From Polaribacter pectinis (GTDB lineage: Bacteria > Bacteroidota > Bacteroidia > Flavobacteriales > Flavobacteriaceae), in assembly GCF_014352875.1 (NCBI RefSeq), contig NZ_CP060695.1, positions 899,501 to 963,500 on the forward strand: a stretch of DNA of 64,000 nt. Direction: 5' to 3'. A program made the position numbers and the translations under genes. The notes beneath the pieces were generated by a model. The model was not told the origin of the DNA. It was given only the letters and a program-made list of their open reading frames with translations, and searched no databases. Shown in pieces: positions 18,669 to 27,062 of this stretch (positions are counted from its first letter, which is position 1; each line of letters opens with the position of its first letter).

Positions 18669-19349
18669 TTATTTATTTAAGACATTTAATAATGTTTCTG
18701 CAACTAATTTAGAAGAAGCAGGATTTTGACCAGTAATTAAAAGTTCGTCAGTTACAACATGTTCAGTCCAATCATCACCTTTAGAATAATTTCCTCCATT
18801 TGCTTTTAGCATATCTTCCACTAAAAATGGAACAACATCTACCAAATCAACACCTTTTTCTTCAGAATTTGTAAAACCAGTTACTTTTTTTCCTTTTACA
18901 ATTGGTTCTCCATCTTTTCCTTTTACTGATTTTAAAGCAGCAGGAGCATGACAAACAAAAGAAATTGGTTTTTCTAATTTATTAAAAGTTTCAATTAAGG
19001 TAATTGAATGTTCGTCATTTGCTAAATCCCATAAAGGACCATGACCACCAGGATAAAAAACAGCATCAAAATCTGCAGGATTCATATCTGCAATTTTGTT
19101 GGTATTGTTAATTAATTCTTGTGCTTTTGTATCACTTTTAAAACGTTTTGTGTCTTCTGTAGCAGTGTCTTCAGTATCGCTACTTGGGTCAACTGGTGCT
19201 TTTCCACCTTTTGGAGTCGCTAAAGTAATTTCTACACCTTTATCTAATAATGTATAATAAGGAGCTGCGAATTCTTCAATCCAAAATCCTGTTTTTTTTC
19301 CAGTATCTCCTAATGTATCATGTGATGTTAAAACGAATAATATTTTCAT
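18669..19349 (-). CDS. DJ-1/PfpI-family protein (Hsp31/glyoxalase III-like)
   Basis: A 226-residue type 1 glutamine-amidotransferase-like protein. C133 in FVCHAPAAL is the nucleophile at the elbow, H134 follows it, and E25 or E26 in FWIEEF is the partner acid. The YPGGHGPLWDL stretch (about 99-109) is typical of Hsp31-like members, which convert methylglyoxal to lactate or repair damaged proteins. It is last in the TetR-nitroreductase unit, 35 bases after the nitroreductase, which suggests a reactive-electrophile response (inference). Confidence 0.85.
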   Translation of the reverse strand: MKILFVLTSHDTLGDTGKKTGFWIEEFAAPYYTLLDKGVEITLATPKGGKAPVDPSSDTEDTATEDTKRFKSDTKAQELINNTNKIADMNPADFDAVFYPGGHGPLWDLANDEHSITLIETFNKLEKPISFVCHAPAALKSVKGKDGEPIVKGKKVTGFTNSEEKGVDLVDVVPFLVEDMLKANGGNYSKGDDWTEHVVTDELLITGQNPASSKLVAETLLNVLNK

Positions 19350-19384
19350 GTTTATTTTTTTTTAATTTATTGTAATTTTTTTAC

Positions 19385-20017
19385 TTATTGTATTTCAGTT
19401 ACTAGATCTTCCATAGGTTTTCTAACTTTTACTAAATTAACCAACCAATCTTCGTCTTCTTTTCTATAACCTATTGGTAAAAGAACAGCACTTCTTAATC
19501 CTTTTTCACGTAATCCTAAAATTTCATCAACAGCAACTGGATCAAAACCTTCTAATGGAGTTGCATCTACACCTTCGTAAGCTGCCGCAATAATTGCGTG
19601 AGAAAAAGCGATATATGCTTGTTTTGCAGCATGATTAAAGTTTTCTTCTGCATCTTTCTGTGGATAAGCGTTTAATAACATTTGACGATAGTTTTCCCAA
19701 CCTTCGTTTTTAAAACCACGAATTTCATTTGTTAAATCGAACATATAATTAATTCGATCTTCTGTATAATTATCCCAAGCAGCAAACACTAAAAGGTGAG
19801 AACAGTCTGTAATTACAGATTGATTCCAAGCTACTGGTTTAATTTTTTCTTTAATTTCTTGATTCTTTATAACAAAAATTTCAAAAGGTTGTAAACCACT
19901 TGAAGTTGGCGCCAAACGTGCAGCTTCTAATATGCGTTCAATTTTATCTTCTGCTACTTTTTTACCATTCATGGCTTTTGCAGCGTATCTCCAATTTAAT
20001 TTATCTAATAATTCCAT
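19385..20017 (-). CDS. Nitroreductase-family NAD(P)H oxidoreductase (NfsB-like)
   Basis: A 210-residue FMN-dependent nitroreductase. It opens with a short helix and LNWRYAAKAMNGKKV, followed by RLAPTSSGLQPFEIFV (about 35-50), the usual FMN-contacting segment, and ends LGLREKGLRSAVLLPIGYR, also typical. The family reduces nitro compounds, quinones or enones. It lies 12 bases after the TetR gene and is probably under its control. Confidence 0.85.
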   Translation of the reverse strand: MELLDKLNWRYAAKAMNGKKVAEDKIERILEAARLAPTSSGLQPFEIFVIKNQEIKEKIKPVAWNQSVITDCSHLLVFAAWDNYTEDRINYMFDLTNEIRGFKNEGWENYRQMLLNAYPQKDAEENFNHAAKQAYIAFSHAIIAAAYEGVDATPLEGFDPVAVDEILGLREKGLRSAVLLPIGYRKEDEDWLVNLVKVRKPMEDLVTEIQ

Positions 20018-20029
20018 ATTGTTTTATTT

Positions 20030-20614
20030 TTATTTATTCACTTTAATACTATTCCAAGCAGCTATATATGCTTCTTCTAATTCTTTATTTTCTATTTGTA
20101 TTGCTCCACGTTTTTGTGATATCATTAAAAATGATAATGGGTTAATAGCGTATGCATAAAGGATGTAGTTAGAAATAGGTTTAATAATTCCTTCTTTTTT
20201 TCCACGTTCCCAAAGATCTAATAATGGCTGTAAATGTTTAATGCCTTCTTGTCTGCTTACTTCGTCAATCATTGGGGTATTATCACATTGTGCCAAAAAC
20301 ATGGCGTTCTTACAATCATTAAATTTATAATCTGCAATGCGTTTCCATATCATTTTAAAGCCTTCTTCAATTGGCATGTTTTCATCATAGGTATCAAACA
20401 CAAATTTTGTGTATGCGGCTTTAACTTCTATATAAGTCTGATTTACTAAATCTTGTTTATTTTCAAAATATAAATAGATTGTTGCAGGCGAAACATTAGC
20501 CATTTTAGCAATCTTACTCATTGGTGTAGCATGAAACCCATTATTATTTACCAACTCTATAGTTGCATATACTAATGCATTTTTTTTATCGATACTTTTT
20601 TGAAGTTTTGCCAT
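20030..20614 (-). CDS. TetR/AcrR-family transcriptional regulator
   Basis: A 194-residue regulator with an N-terminal helix-turn-helix (about 18-62: ATPMSKIAKMANVSPATIYL) and a divergent ligand-binding C-terminal half. It is first in an operon with a nitroreductase and a DJ-1 protein. A TACCTTTG promoter box and an overlapping dyad GAATG-TT-CATTC lie directly upstream (20634-20663), so negative autoregulation of the whole unit is likely. Confidence 0.88.
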   Translation of the reverse strand: MAKLQKSIDKKNALVYATIELVNNNGFHATPMSKIAKMANVSPATIYLYFENKQDLVNQTYIEVKAAYTKFVFDTYDENMPIEEGFKMIWKRIADYKFNDCKNAMFLAQCDNTPMIDEVSRQEGIKHLQPLLDLWERGKKEGIIKPISNYILYAYAINPLSFLMISQKRGAIQIENKELEEAYIAAWNSIKVNK

Positions 20615-20633
20615 TTTAATCTTATTTCTAGTA

Positions 20634-20663
20634 CAAAGGTAAGTTAAAAATGAATGTTCATTC
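20634..20663 (-). promoter_or_regulatory. Promoter with TetR-type operator
   Basis: TACCTTTG (20634-20641, read on the minus strand) is a perfect -7 match 20 bases before the TetR start. Just upstream is the dyad GAATG-TT-CATTC (20652-20663), flanked by A-run and T-run that extend the symmetry. It occupies the promoter spacer, where a repressor would block RNA polymerase. Confidence 0.6.
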
Positions 20664-20766
20664 TTTTTTTAACAAATTTTTAGCTACTTGAAATATCTGG
20701 AGAAAGAAAACCTATTTTTTAATTTAGGAATAAGTTTTAAAATAAAAATTAGATGAGAAGTTACAC

Positions 20767-21501
20767 CTACTTTGAAATTGCTTTTAACTTAATAATCCCA
20801 AAGAAATTTAACAATTTCATGATTACATAAGTCATATCAATTTCATGCCATTTTACCCCAAAATTTGGACTACTTGCATATTTATGATGATTGTTATGAT
20901 AACCTTCACCCATCATTAAAAAATCGAAATGGAAAAGGTTTTTACTTGTATTTTTCATTTTGAAGTTAACATAACCATAAATATGACCAAACCAATTGAT
21001 AATTACACCATGAATTGGCGCCATTAAAAAAGTGATTGGTAATAATAACCATTGCCACCAAGAAGTTGCAAAAGCCACAAAGAATAAGATGTAAAAAGTA
21101 ATCCAAAGAATTCTTGAAAAACGAGAACTTGCAAAAGCATCAAAACTTTTCCATTGAGGAACATTTTTAGTAAAACGTGCATCTACAGCTATTTTTTGTT
21201 CATTAATATCTTGATAAATGGTTTTTGTTTTCCACATCATAGCAAATAAATTGTCATCATGAGAAGGCGAGTGAGGGTCTTTTTCTGTGTCTGTATAGGC
21301 ATGATGCATTCTGTGCATAATTCCATACCCATAAGCACTTAAATAACTTGCTCCTTGAAAAATCCATGTTAATATAAATGTAGTTCGCTCCATAGTTTTA
21401 GACATTGTAAAAACTTGGTGAGCAGCATATCTGTGTAAAAAGAAAGATTGAAAAAACAAACCTCCATACCAAAGCACTAAAACAAAAATGATTATTGTCA
21501 T
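20767..21501 (-). CDS. Acyl-CoA/fatty-acid desaturase (membrane di-iron)
   Basis: A 244-residue integral membrane desaturase with all three histidine boxes: HRYAAH (23-28), HRMHH (about 63-67) and HNNHH near residue 201. It is a compact form with little N-terminal extension. The delta-9-type family introduces cis double bonds in acyl chains and helps membranes stay fluid in the cold. It is a single-gene unit with a good promoter (21515-21545). The next gene upstream is a Crp-like regulator, but no direct link is visible. Confidence 0.88.
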   Translation of the reverse strand: MTIIIFVLVLWYGGLFFQSFFLHRYAAHQVFTMSKTMERTTFILTWIFQGASYLSAYGYGIMHRMHHAYTDTEKDPHSPSHDDNLFAMMWKTKTIYQDINEQKIAVDARFTKNVPQWKSFDAFASSRFSRILWITFYILFFVAFATSWWQWLLLPITFLMAPIHGVIINWFGHIYGYVNFKMKNTSKNLFHFDFLMMGEGYHNNHHKYASSPNFGVKWHEIDMTYVIMKLLNFFGIIKLKAISK

Positions 21502-21514
21502 CTATTTTTTTGTG

Positions 21515-21545
21515 CAAAGTTAGGTTGCTATTTCCATTGAAACAA
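21515..21545 (-). promoter_or_regulatory. Promoter of the desaturase gene (TTG-N20-TAACTTTG)
   Basis: On the minus strand TAACTTTG (21515-21522) is a perfect -7 box with TTG 20 bases upstream (21543-21545). It ends 13 bases before the ATG. Confidence 0.65.
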
Positions 21546-21577
21546 TGAACCTAAATCAATAAAAGAAATGTAAAAAA

Positions 21578-22150
21578 TTATAATAATCGTTTTCTGATTC
21601 TGCTTAAAGCTTGCGCTGTAACTCCAATGTAAGAACTAATGTATTTTAATGGAATTACCTTTATTAATTCTGGTCGTTCTTTAAAAAGCTTTAAATAACG
21701 TTCTTCTGCAGTAAGATTTAGTAAATATTGTTCTCTTTTAGATTTTAGTAGAAAAAGGCGTTCTGCAGTTAATCTTCCTATTAAATTTCCTATTTGTGTT
21801 TTGTTGTAAACCTCTTGCAAATCGTTATAATTAATACTTAAAAGTGTAGTTTCTGTTAATGCTTGAAGTTCATAAACAGAAGGTTGTTGCGTTAGAAAAG
21901 AATCATAAGCACTAATAAATTGATTCTTAAAACTAAACCCAAAAGTTATTTCTTTGTCTGGATCTTCTTTAGGAATATACAGACGAACAACACCAGTTTC
22001 TATAAAGGAAATATGATTTTCTAATTCGTGTAGTTTTAGAAAAACATTTTTTTTAGGAATTATTCGTCTTTCTAATTTGGAATTAAAAAAGTCCCAATCC
22101 TCATTAGAGATTTCTGCAATTTGTTTTAAATAGGCTTTTATTTGTTCCAA
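21578..22150 (-). CDS. Crp/Fnr-family transcriptional regulator
   Basis: A 190-residue protein with a cyclic-nucleotide-binding-like beta-roll (about 20-120, including FIETGVVRLYIP) and a C-terminal HTH (about 150-190, ISSYIGVTAQALSRIRKRL). The usual PRST phosphate-binding motif is not evident, so the ligand may differ from cAMP. The start codon is TTG at 22150, because an in-frame stop lies immediately upstream and a TATCTTTG box stands 26 bases before it. Confidence 0.85.
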   Translation of the reverse strand: MEQIKAYLKQIAEISNEDWDFFNSKLERRIIPKKNVFLKLHELENHISFIETGVVRLYIPKEDPDKEITFGFSFKNQFISAYDSFLTQQPSVYELQALTETTLLSINYNDLQEVYNKTQIGNLIGRLTAERLFLLKSKREQYLLNLTAEERYLKLFKERPELIKVIPLKYISSYIGVTAQALSRIRKRLL

Positions 22151-22176
22151 TTAATTGTAGTCTTGATATTGATAAC

Positions 22177-22184
22177 CAAAGATA
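22177..22184 (-). promoter_or_regulatory. TAnnTTTG promoter box, Crp-like gene
   Basis: Minus-strand TATCTTTG, a perfect match, with 26 bases between it and the TTG start codon. Confidence 0.55.
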
Positions 22185-22275
22185 AGGAAGCTTAAGTGTT
22201 ATAAGTTTAAACTTTGTAGAAAATAATTAAGGAGGGAAGTAAGTCAATTTTAATAAAATGAGAAATTTAATTATC

Positions 22276-22300
22276 AGATTGCTTCTTGACTCGCAATGAC
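22276..22300 (-). repeat. Dispersed TCATTGCGAGG repeat, minus orientation
   Basis: AGATTGCTTCTTGACTCGCAATGAC is a diverged reverse-oriented copy of the family TCATTGCGAGG...GAAGCAATCT seen at many places in the window. It lies just beyond the stop of the DMT permease. Confidence 0.6.
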
Positions 22301-22302
22301 AA

Positions 22303-23202
22303 TTATGAATACAAAATCAAAAATACACCTAGCATAATTCCAAATAAAGGAACCAACTTTTTACGTTTGTTCTTCTCTTTAAAAATTAAACCACCAACAA
22401 CAACTGCTATTAAAATCTGACTTCTTTTAATTGCAGACAATAGCATAATCAACGCATCAGGATCTTGTAAGGCTTTAAAATAGAAGTAATCTGCAGTTTG
22501 TAATAAAATACCAACAGCAATAATTGTCCACCGAAATTTGAATGCTTTTCGTTTTTCAGCATAAGGAAACCAAGTTATTGAAAGAATAACCAGTAAAATC
22601 AAAATAGTATAAAAACAAAACCAGAATTGTAATGTTTGCGGATTCAAAGTTAAATTCTGAATTAAAAATTTATCATACAAACCACTGGAAGCTCCTAAAA
22701 AAGTAGCTCCAATAATGGCGAATATCCATTTGTTTTTCTTGAAAATAATTCCTTCTTTTTTCCCGATTCTAGAGTAGAGTAGAACTGAAAAAATAATAAG
22801 GAAGAAACCAATCCATTGAAAAGAGTTTGGTTGTTCGTTGTAAATTAAAATAGCTCCAATAAACGTGAAAAACGGACCCGCAGAACGAATTGGAGTAACA
22901 ATTGTTAGTGGTAAGTGTTTTAAAGCTGCATATGCTAAAATCCAAGAAGCAGCCATTATCATCGATTTTATAAAAATAAAACCATGTGTTTGCCAAGGAA
23001 GATCAGTTATATAAAAACCAATTTCTTTAAAATATGTTGGATTGTAAACAGAACCAATAAAAAAAGGAATAAATAATAAAAAACCAGAAAGCAAGGTTCC
23101 TAAAAGTACAGGGAAAACTTCGTTTCCTTGTACAGCGTGTTTTTTACATAAATTGTGTAATCCTAGAAAAAGTGCGGCTAATAAGCCTAAATACATCCAC
23201 AT
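22303..23202 (-). CDS. EamA-like DMT permease
   Basis: A 299-residue membrane protein with about ten helices in two EamA repeats. The first opens MWMYLGLLAALFLGLHNL and continues with HAVQGNEVFPVLLGTLLSGF; the second begins near residue 155 (KWIFAIIGATFLGASSGLYD). Substrate unknown. It lies 47 bases downstream of the thiE-like gene on the same strand, so the two may be co-transcribed. Confidence 0.8.
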   Translation of the reverse strand: MWMYLGLLAALFLGLHNLCKKHAVQGNEVFPVLLGTLLSGFLLFIPFFIGSVYNPTYFKEIGFYITDLPWQTHGFIFIKSMIMAASWILAYAALKHLPLTIVTPIRSAGPFFTFIGAILIYNEQPNSFQWIGFFLIIFSVLLYSRIGKKEGIIFKKNKWIFAIIGATFLGASSGLYDKFLIQNLTLNPQTLQFWFCFYTILILLVILSITWFPYAEKRKAFKFRWTIIAVGILLQTADYFYFKALQDPDALIMLLSAIKRSQILIAVVVGGLIFKEKNKRKKLVPLFGIMLGVFLILYS

Positions 23203-23249
23203 AATTCGCGAGAAGATAGTTTTTTATGAAGTTTTAAATTATAAGAAGT

Positions 23250-23885
23250 CTAAAAAGTATGACGTTTCTCATCAATAGAAGAAGCCTTTAACAACTGATG
23301 AAATTCTTTAATACTATCGAAGTTTGCAGAAATTGCTTCAGAAATTGCAACGCCAGAAATTCCCGTTTTTAAAATTGAAGGAATATCTTCAACAGTAATT
23401 TCTCCTTCACCAAGAATAGGAGTTTCCGTTTTTAAAGCTTCAGTAATTAAGGAAAATCCATTTAAACCTAATGTTTTAATATCTTGATCTAATTTTGAAT
23501 TTCTAAAAGGACTTAAAGTGATATAATCAATATTATTATCAACTAAAATTTCACTTTCTTGTAAAGTATTTGCAGTTGCGCCAATAATTTGCCAATTATA
23601 TAAATGAATTCTCGCCTTTGTAAAGTCAGCATTTAATTTGGTAAAATGAACGCCATCTGCTTTTACATCTTTCGCTATTTTATAATTATCTTCTATAATT
23701 AATCTTGTTTGAAAATAAGAAGTAATTTCTCTCGCTTTTTTTGCTAATGCTAAAGATTTACTTTTAAATACATTTTCTAAAGACAATCTCACAAGCTCAA
23801 TACCAGAACTACAAGCTTTTTGTATGTTTTCTATAATTTCTTCTGAAGAATTTCCTTCAGCAATATAATGTAATTTAGGAATCAT
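23250..23885 (-). CDS. thiE: Thiamine phosphate synthase-like protein (ThiE/TenI)
   Basis: A 211-residue TIM-barrel protein of the ThiE/TenI superfamily: it opens IPKLHYIAEG, has LIIEDNYKIAKDVKADGVHF (about 80-99), and a phosphate-binding C-terminal part with GVAISEAI. The phosphate-loop stretch that in true ThiE reads like GPIFPTSTK appears as LSPFRNSKLDQDIKTLG, so a TenI-like or specialised role is possible. No other thiamine genes and no TPP riboswitch are visible nearby. Confidence 0.7.
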   Translation of the reverse strand: MIPKLHYIAEGNSSEEIIENIQKACSSGIELVRLSLENVFKSKSLALAKKAREITSYFQTRLIIEDNYKIAKDVKADGVHFTKLNADFTKARIHLYNWQIIGATANTLQESEILVDNNIDYITLSPFRNSKLDQDIKTLGLNGFSLITEALKTETPILGEGEITVEDIPSILKTGISGVAISEAISANFDSIKEFHQLLKASSIDEKRHTF

Positions 23886-23928
23886 AATTTGTTATCTGTA
23901 AGCAATGTAAAACGTATTTTTTTTCTAT

Positions 23929-24540
23929 TTAAACCGAAACTTTTCTAGCATGAAGCATAAAATAGTCTTCGAAACGTTTTAAATTCGGATTCATTTTCTC
24001 GCAATACATTACAAACTGACATTTATGAATGCTTTGCGTTATAGAAATTACATCTGCAGAATTCGTTTTTTGAGTCAAAAATTCTGCATCATCAATACTC
24101 AAAATTTTGACTTGTGTTGTGTTTACACCTTCTAATAACATCAATTTGTGCATCGTTTTTGGCGTGGAAATTAATACATCTACACCTTCAAAAATTTCTG
24201 ACTTTAATAAATCAATATGTTCTCTTTCATTGGCAACATATACTCTTAAAGAACTACGTCTAGTGTAGGTTATAAAAAGATCGTATAATTCTAACGCTTT
24301 GTCATTATCGGCTACTAAAACAATGGCTCTTGGTGCTGTGCCAACTTCTTCACATTTCAATTTATTTAATGTTGTAAGTATTAAAGTAGTTGTTTTACCA
24401 CTATTTTCTTCAGCTGTACAAAAAACATTAGCACCACTTTTAATGGTAGGAATACTCGCTTTCTGAAATGGAGTAGGTGTTGTTATTTCTTGCTGTTCTA
24501 GTACTTCTTTTATGTGAGAATGTAATTTTTTAAAAGGCAT
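23929..24540 (-). CDS. Degenerate single-domain DEAD-box-like protein
   Basis: About 203 residues from ATG 24540, equivalent to only the first RecA domain of a DEAD-box helicase. It keeps a Q-motif-like start (TPTPFQKASIPTIKSG), a Walker A remnant ENSGKTTTLI and a Ib-like STPKT. Motif II reads DDAEF instead of DEAD, motif III is unclear and helicase domain 2 is missing. A start 15 codons upstream is possible, but the TATCTTTG box at 24583-24590 overlaps it. It may be a pseudo-enzyme, adaptor or antagonist of full helicases rather than an unwinding enzyme. Confidence 0.7.
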   Translation of the reverse strand: MPFKKLHSHIKEVLEQQEITTPTPFQKASIPTIKSGANVFCTAEENSGKTTTLILTTLNKLKCEEVGTAPRAIVLVADNDKALELYDLFITYTRRSSLRVYVANEREHIDLLKSEIFEGVDVLISTPKTMHKLMLLEGVNTTQVKILSIDDAEFLTQKTNSADVISITQSIHKCQFVMYCEKMNPNLKRFEDYFMLHARKVSV

Positions 24541-24582
24541 GTTAAGAATAAAAAAAAGGATTGTTTTACTTAAAATCAACCG

Positions 24583-24590
24583 CAAAGATA
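24583..24590 (-). promoter_or_regulatory. TAnnTTTG promoter box, DEAD-like gene
   Basis: Minus-strand TATCTTTG, perfect match, 42 bases before ATG 24540. It excludes the longer start at 24585. Confidence 0.5.
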
Positions 24591-24640
24591 CAATTAAATT
24601 GATGTACTTATTTTTTCTGTAACTACTTTTAAACTATAAT

Positions 24641-26965
24641 TTAAAACCCCACAAAACTATAACCTACACCAACGAAAAAACGCATTTGATTAATGTCATT
24701 TACAAAAGATGCGTCTATACTAATTGGCCCTAAAATAGAGTTGTAAGATGCCGTAAGTCCGCTAGAAATAATAAGGCCTGTTTGTTCTATATCGTTCCAA
24801 TTAGAACTGGTTTTGGTAAAATTTTTCAGATAGTTAGAAAAAGAATTATCTCCAAAAACTACTAAATCTAGATGCGGTGTTATAAACAATTTCTTTTGTA
24901 CTGCATATTGTAAAGAAATATCAGCTTTTATAAACTGACTCGCTAAAACTTCGCCATCTTTTAAACCAGGCACTATAAAACTACCACCTCTTGCAATGGA
25001 GGCATTTCCACCTAAAAAATAAGAAGGACCAACCTTATAATCGGTAAAAGAAAGCTCATTTTCTTTTACGGAATCTTCAAAAATAAAACCGCTTGTAATT
25101 CCTGTAATTAGAGTAGATTTTGGTGAAATGGCAAATCTATTAGAGGCTGCAATAGAGAGTTTATGATAGTTGGCAAGAGAGCCATCTAACTTAATATCCT
25201 CTGGACTATCAAACGAAAAAACATCAATATTTAATGTATTATGAAAAGAACGTTTATAATTTACAGCTACAGAAGTTCCTTTGGTAGCAAAATATTGCTT
25301 GTTAATGGTATTGTAATGAAACCTTAAAGTGGCTAAATAATTCTGATATTGATATCTATTAATATCTGCACCTTCTTCAGATGATACCTCAATAGGTACT
25401 TCTGGTTTTAAAGTTGTATTTTCATATTCAATTCCTGCGCCTACATAGGTTTTTAAAGAACTTAAATTTCGGTTTAGCTCACTTTTTACTTGCTGAAATC
25501 TATATTTATAATTTTCTGTTCTAAAACCAGCAGTATATATACCTTGACTGTAATTGTTTGCATACAATTCAGAGCGCATCCACCAATTTTTATTTTTACC
25601 AAAGATATTTTGGTGTTGCAATCTTATTTTAGGGTTCTTTGCCAAATCTATGGTAATCAATGAGCGAGAAGATTTCCCTAATAAATTTCTTCCGGTATAA
25701 TTTAAAATCAATCCTGCACCCAATTCATTATTATAATGCACAGCTCCTTTAATTTGGTGTGTAGAAATTTCTGATGTATTTAAAAACAGCGTCGTTTTAC
25801 CATCTTTATCATTAAGACCATAAGCAATTTGCTGAAATAAGGCTGTTCCCATGGCTGTATTAATACCTTTGGCAATGTCTATTTTGGTATATTTTCCCCC
25901 TTTTTTAAGATTCGTACGGGCTTTTATAAGGTTTAAATGATCTTTAGAAATACCCTTGTAAACAATAGTATCTATAGTAATAACATCTTTTTCTTTAGGT
26001 AAGTTTCTTGTTCGTTGTTCGAATTTTTTTAATTCTTTAGAAATTTCAACTAAATGAGAAAGCTGTTTTGCTAAGGCAATTTTACCTTGTTCGTAAATAT
26101 TTGCTGTTTGCCCAAAATCACCAGTGCCATGAGTAATATTGGCTCCGTGACTCAATAAAATATCACACAATTTTCTATTTGCTGGGTTTTTAATATTGCT
26201 GGCAATCATTCCCGATTGAAATAATAAAGATTGCAAATTATCTAATTTTTCTTTAGGCAACATTCCATTACCAACATCACTTCCAATAATAAAATCTGCC
26301 CCCATTCTTTTGGCAACATCTACAGGAAAATTATTAAGCACACCACCATCAATCAACAGGGTGTTTTTATATGGTACAGCAGAAAATATACCTGGTATAG
26401 ACATGCTAGAACGCATGGCTAAAGCCAAAGAACCACTATCTAAAATTACTTCTTTTCCGGCAACAATATCTGTTGCAATGGCACGAAAAGGAATCGGAAG
26501 TTTATCAAAATCTGAAATATTATATACAGGGTTGGTAATAGAGGTTAAAAAGTTTCTTAAGTTTTGGTCGCTTAAAATAAACGGACTAACCTTTACTTTT
26601 CCTTTTACAATTGAAGCGCTTATTAAATATTGATTGAACTCACTTTTTTCTTCGTTACTTACATTATCTAAAGAAAGGCTTCCGCCTATTAAGTTATTCC
26701 AATCTATATTTTTAGCCAAATCGGCTATTTCATTTCCAGAATACCCCATGGCATACAAACCGCCAACAATACTTCCCATACTATTCCCCACAATTAAATC
26801 GGGTACAATACCAAGGGAATCCATTTTTTGTAATAATGGAATATGTGCAACTCCTTTTGCACCACCACCACTTAATACCAATGCTATTTTTGGTTTTTTT
26901 TCTTGCGCCAAGAAAGCAGAAAAGGAGATTAGAAAAGTAAGTAGTATTATGTAATGTTTAAGCAT
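24641..26965 (-). CDS. Patatin phospholipase fused to an Omp85-type barrel (PlpD-like, type Vd secretion)
   Basis: About 774 residues from ATG 26965. A signal peptide ends near FLAQ (about 21). The patatin domain (about 25-220) has the oxyanion loop SGGGAKG (32-38), nucleophile S62 in GNSMGS and D206 in IDGG, so the Ser-Asp dyad is complete. A POTRA-like stretch (about 330-400) and a C-terminal surface-antigen beta-barrel ending ...FFVGVGYSFVGF follow. This order is that of PlpD-type enzymes that place a phospholipase at or beyond the outer membrane. I prefer ATG 26965 to the TTG two codons upstream, because that TTG is part of the TATATTTG box. Confidence 0.85.
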   Translation of the reverse strand: MLKHYIILLTFLISFSAFLAQEKKPKIALVLSGGGAKGVAHIPLLQKMDSLGIVPDLIVGNSMGSIVGGLYAMGYSGNEIADLAKNIDWNNLIGGSLSLDNVSNEEKSEFNQYLISASIVKGKVKVSPFILSDQNLRNFLTSITNPVYNISDFDKLPIPFRAIATDIVAGKEVILDSGSLALAMRSSMSIPGIFSAVPYKNTLLIDGGVLNNFPVDVAKRMGADFIIGSDVGNGMLPKEKLDNLQSLLFQSGMIASNIKNPANRKLCDILLSHGANITHGTGDFGQTANIYEQGKIALAKQLSHLVEISKELKKFEQRTRNLPKEKDVITIDTIVYKGISKDHLNLIKARTNLKKGGKYTKIDIAKGINTAMGTALFQQIAYGLNDKDGKTTLFLNTSEISTHQIKGAVHYNNELGAGLILNYTGRNLLGKSSRSLITIDLAKNPKIRLQHQNIFGKNKNWWMRSELYANNYSQGIYTAGFRTENYKYRFQQVKSELNRNLSSLKTYVGAGIEYENTTLKPEVPIEVSSEEGADINRYQYQNYLATLRFHYNTINKQYFATKGTSVAVNYKRSFHNTLNIDVFSFDSPEDIKLDGSLANYHKLSIAASNRFAISPKSTLITGITSGFIFEDSVKENELSFTDYKVGPSYFLGGNASIARGGSFIVPGLKDGEVLASQFIKADISLQYAVQKKLFITPHLDLVVFGDNSFSNYLKNFTKTSSNWNDIEQTGLIISSGLTASYNSILGPISIDASFVNDINQMRFFVGVGYSFVGF

Positions 26966-26968
26966 GTG

Positions 26969-26976
26969 CAAATATA
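26969..26976 (-). promoter_or_regulatory. TAnnTTTG box three bases before the patatin ATG
   Basis: Minus-strand TATATTTG is a perfect match followed by CAC and then ATG 26965. If it is the promoter, the message is leaderless or nearly so. Confidence 0.45.
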
Positions 26977-27062
26977 GAGAATTATGATATTTATGATTGT
27001 TTTAAAGAATCTTAAATCTGCATTAGAATAATTCTCAACGTGTTTTATGAAATGAGTTTATA

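Noticed and set aside
23886..23928. TPP riboswitch for the thiE-like gene
   Set aside because: The gap upstream of thiE is only about 40 bases and lacks the conserved thi-box sequences.
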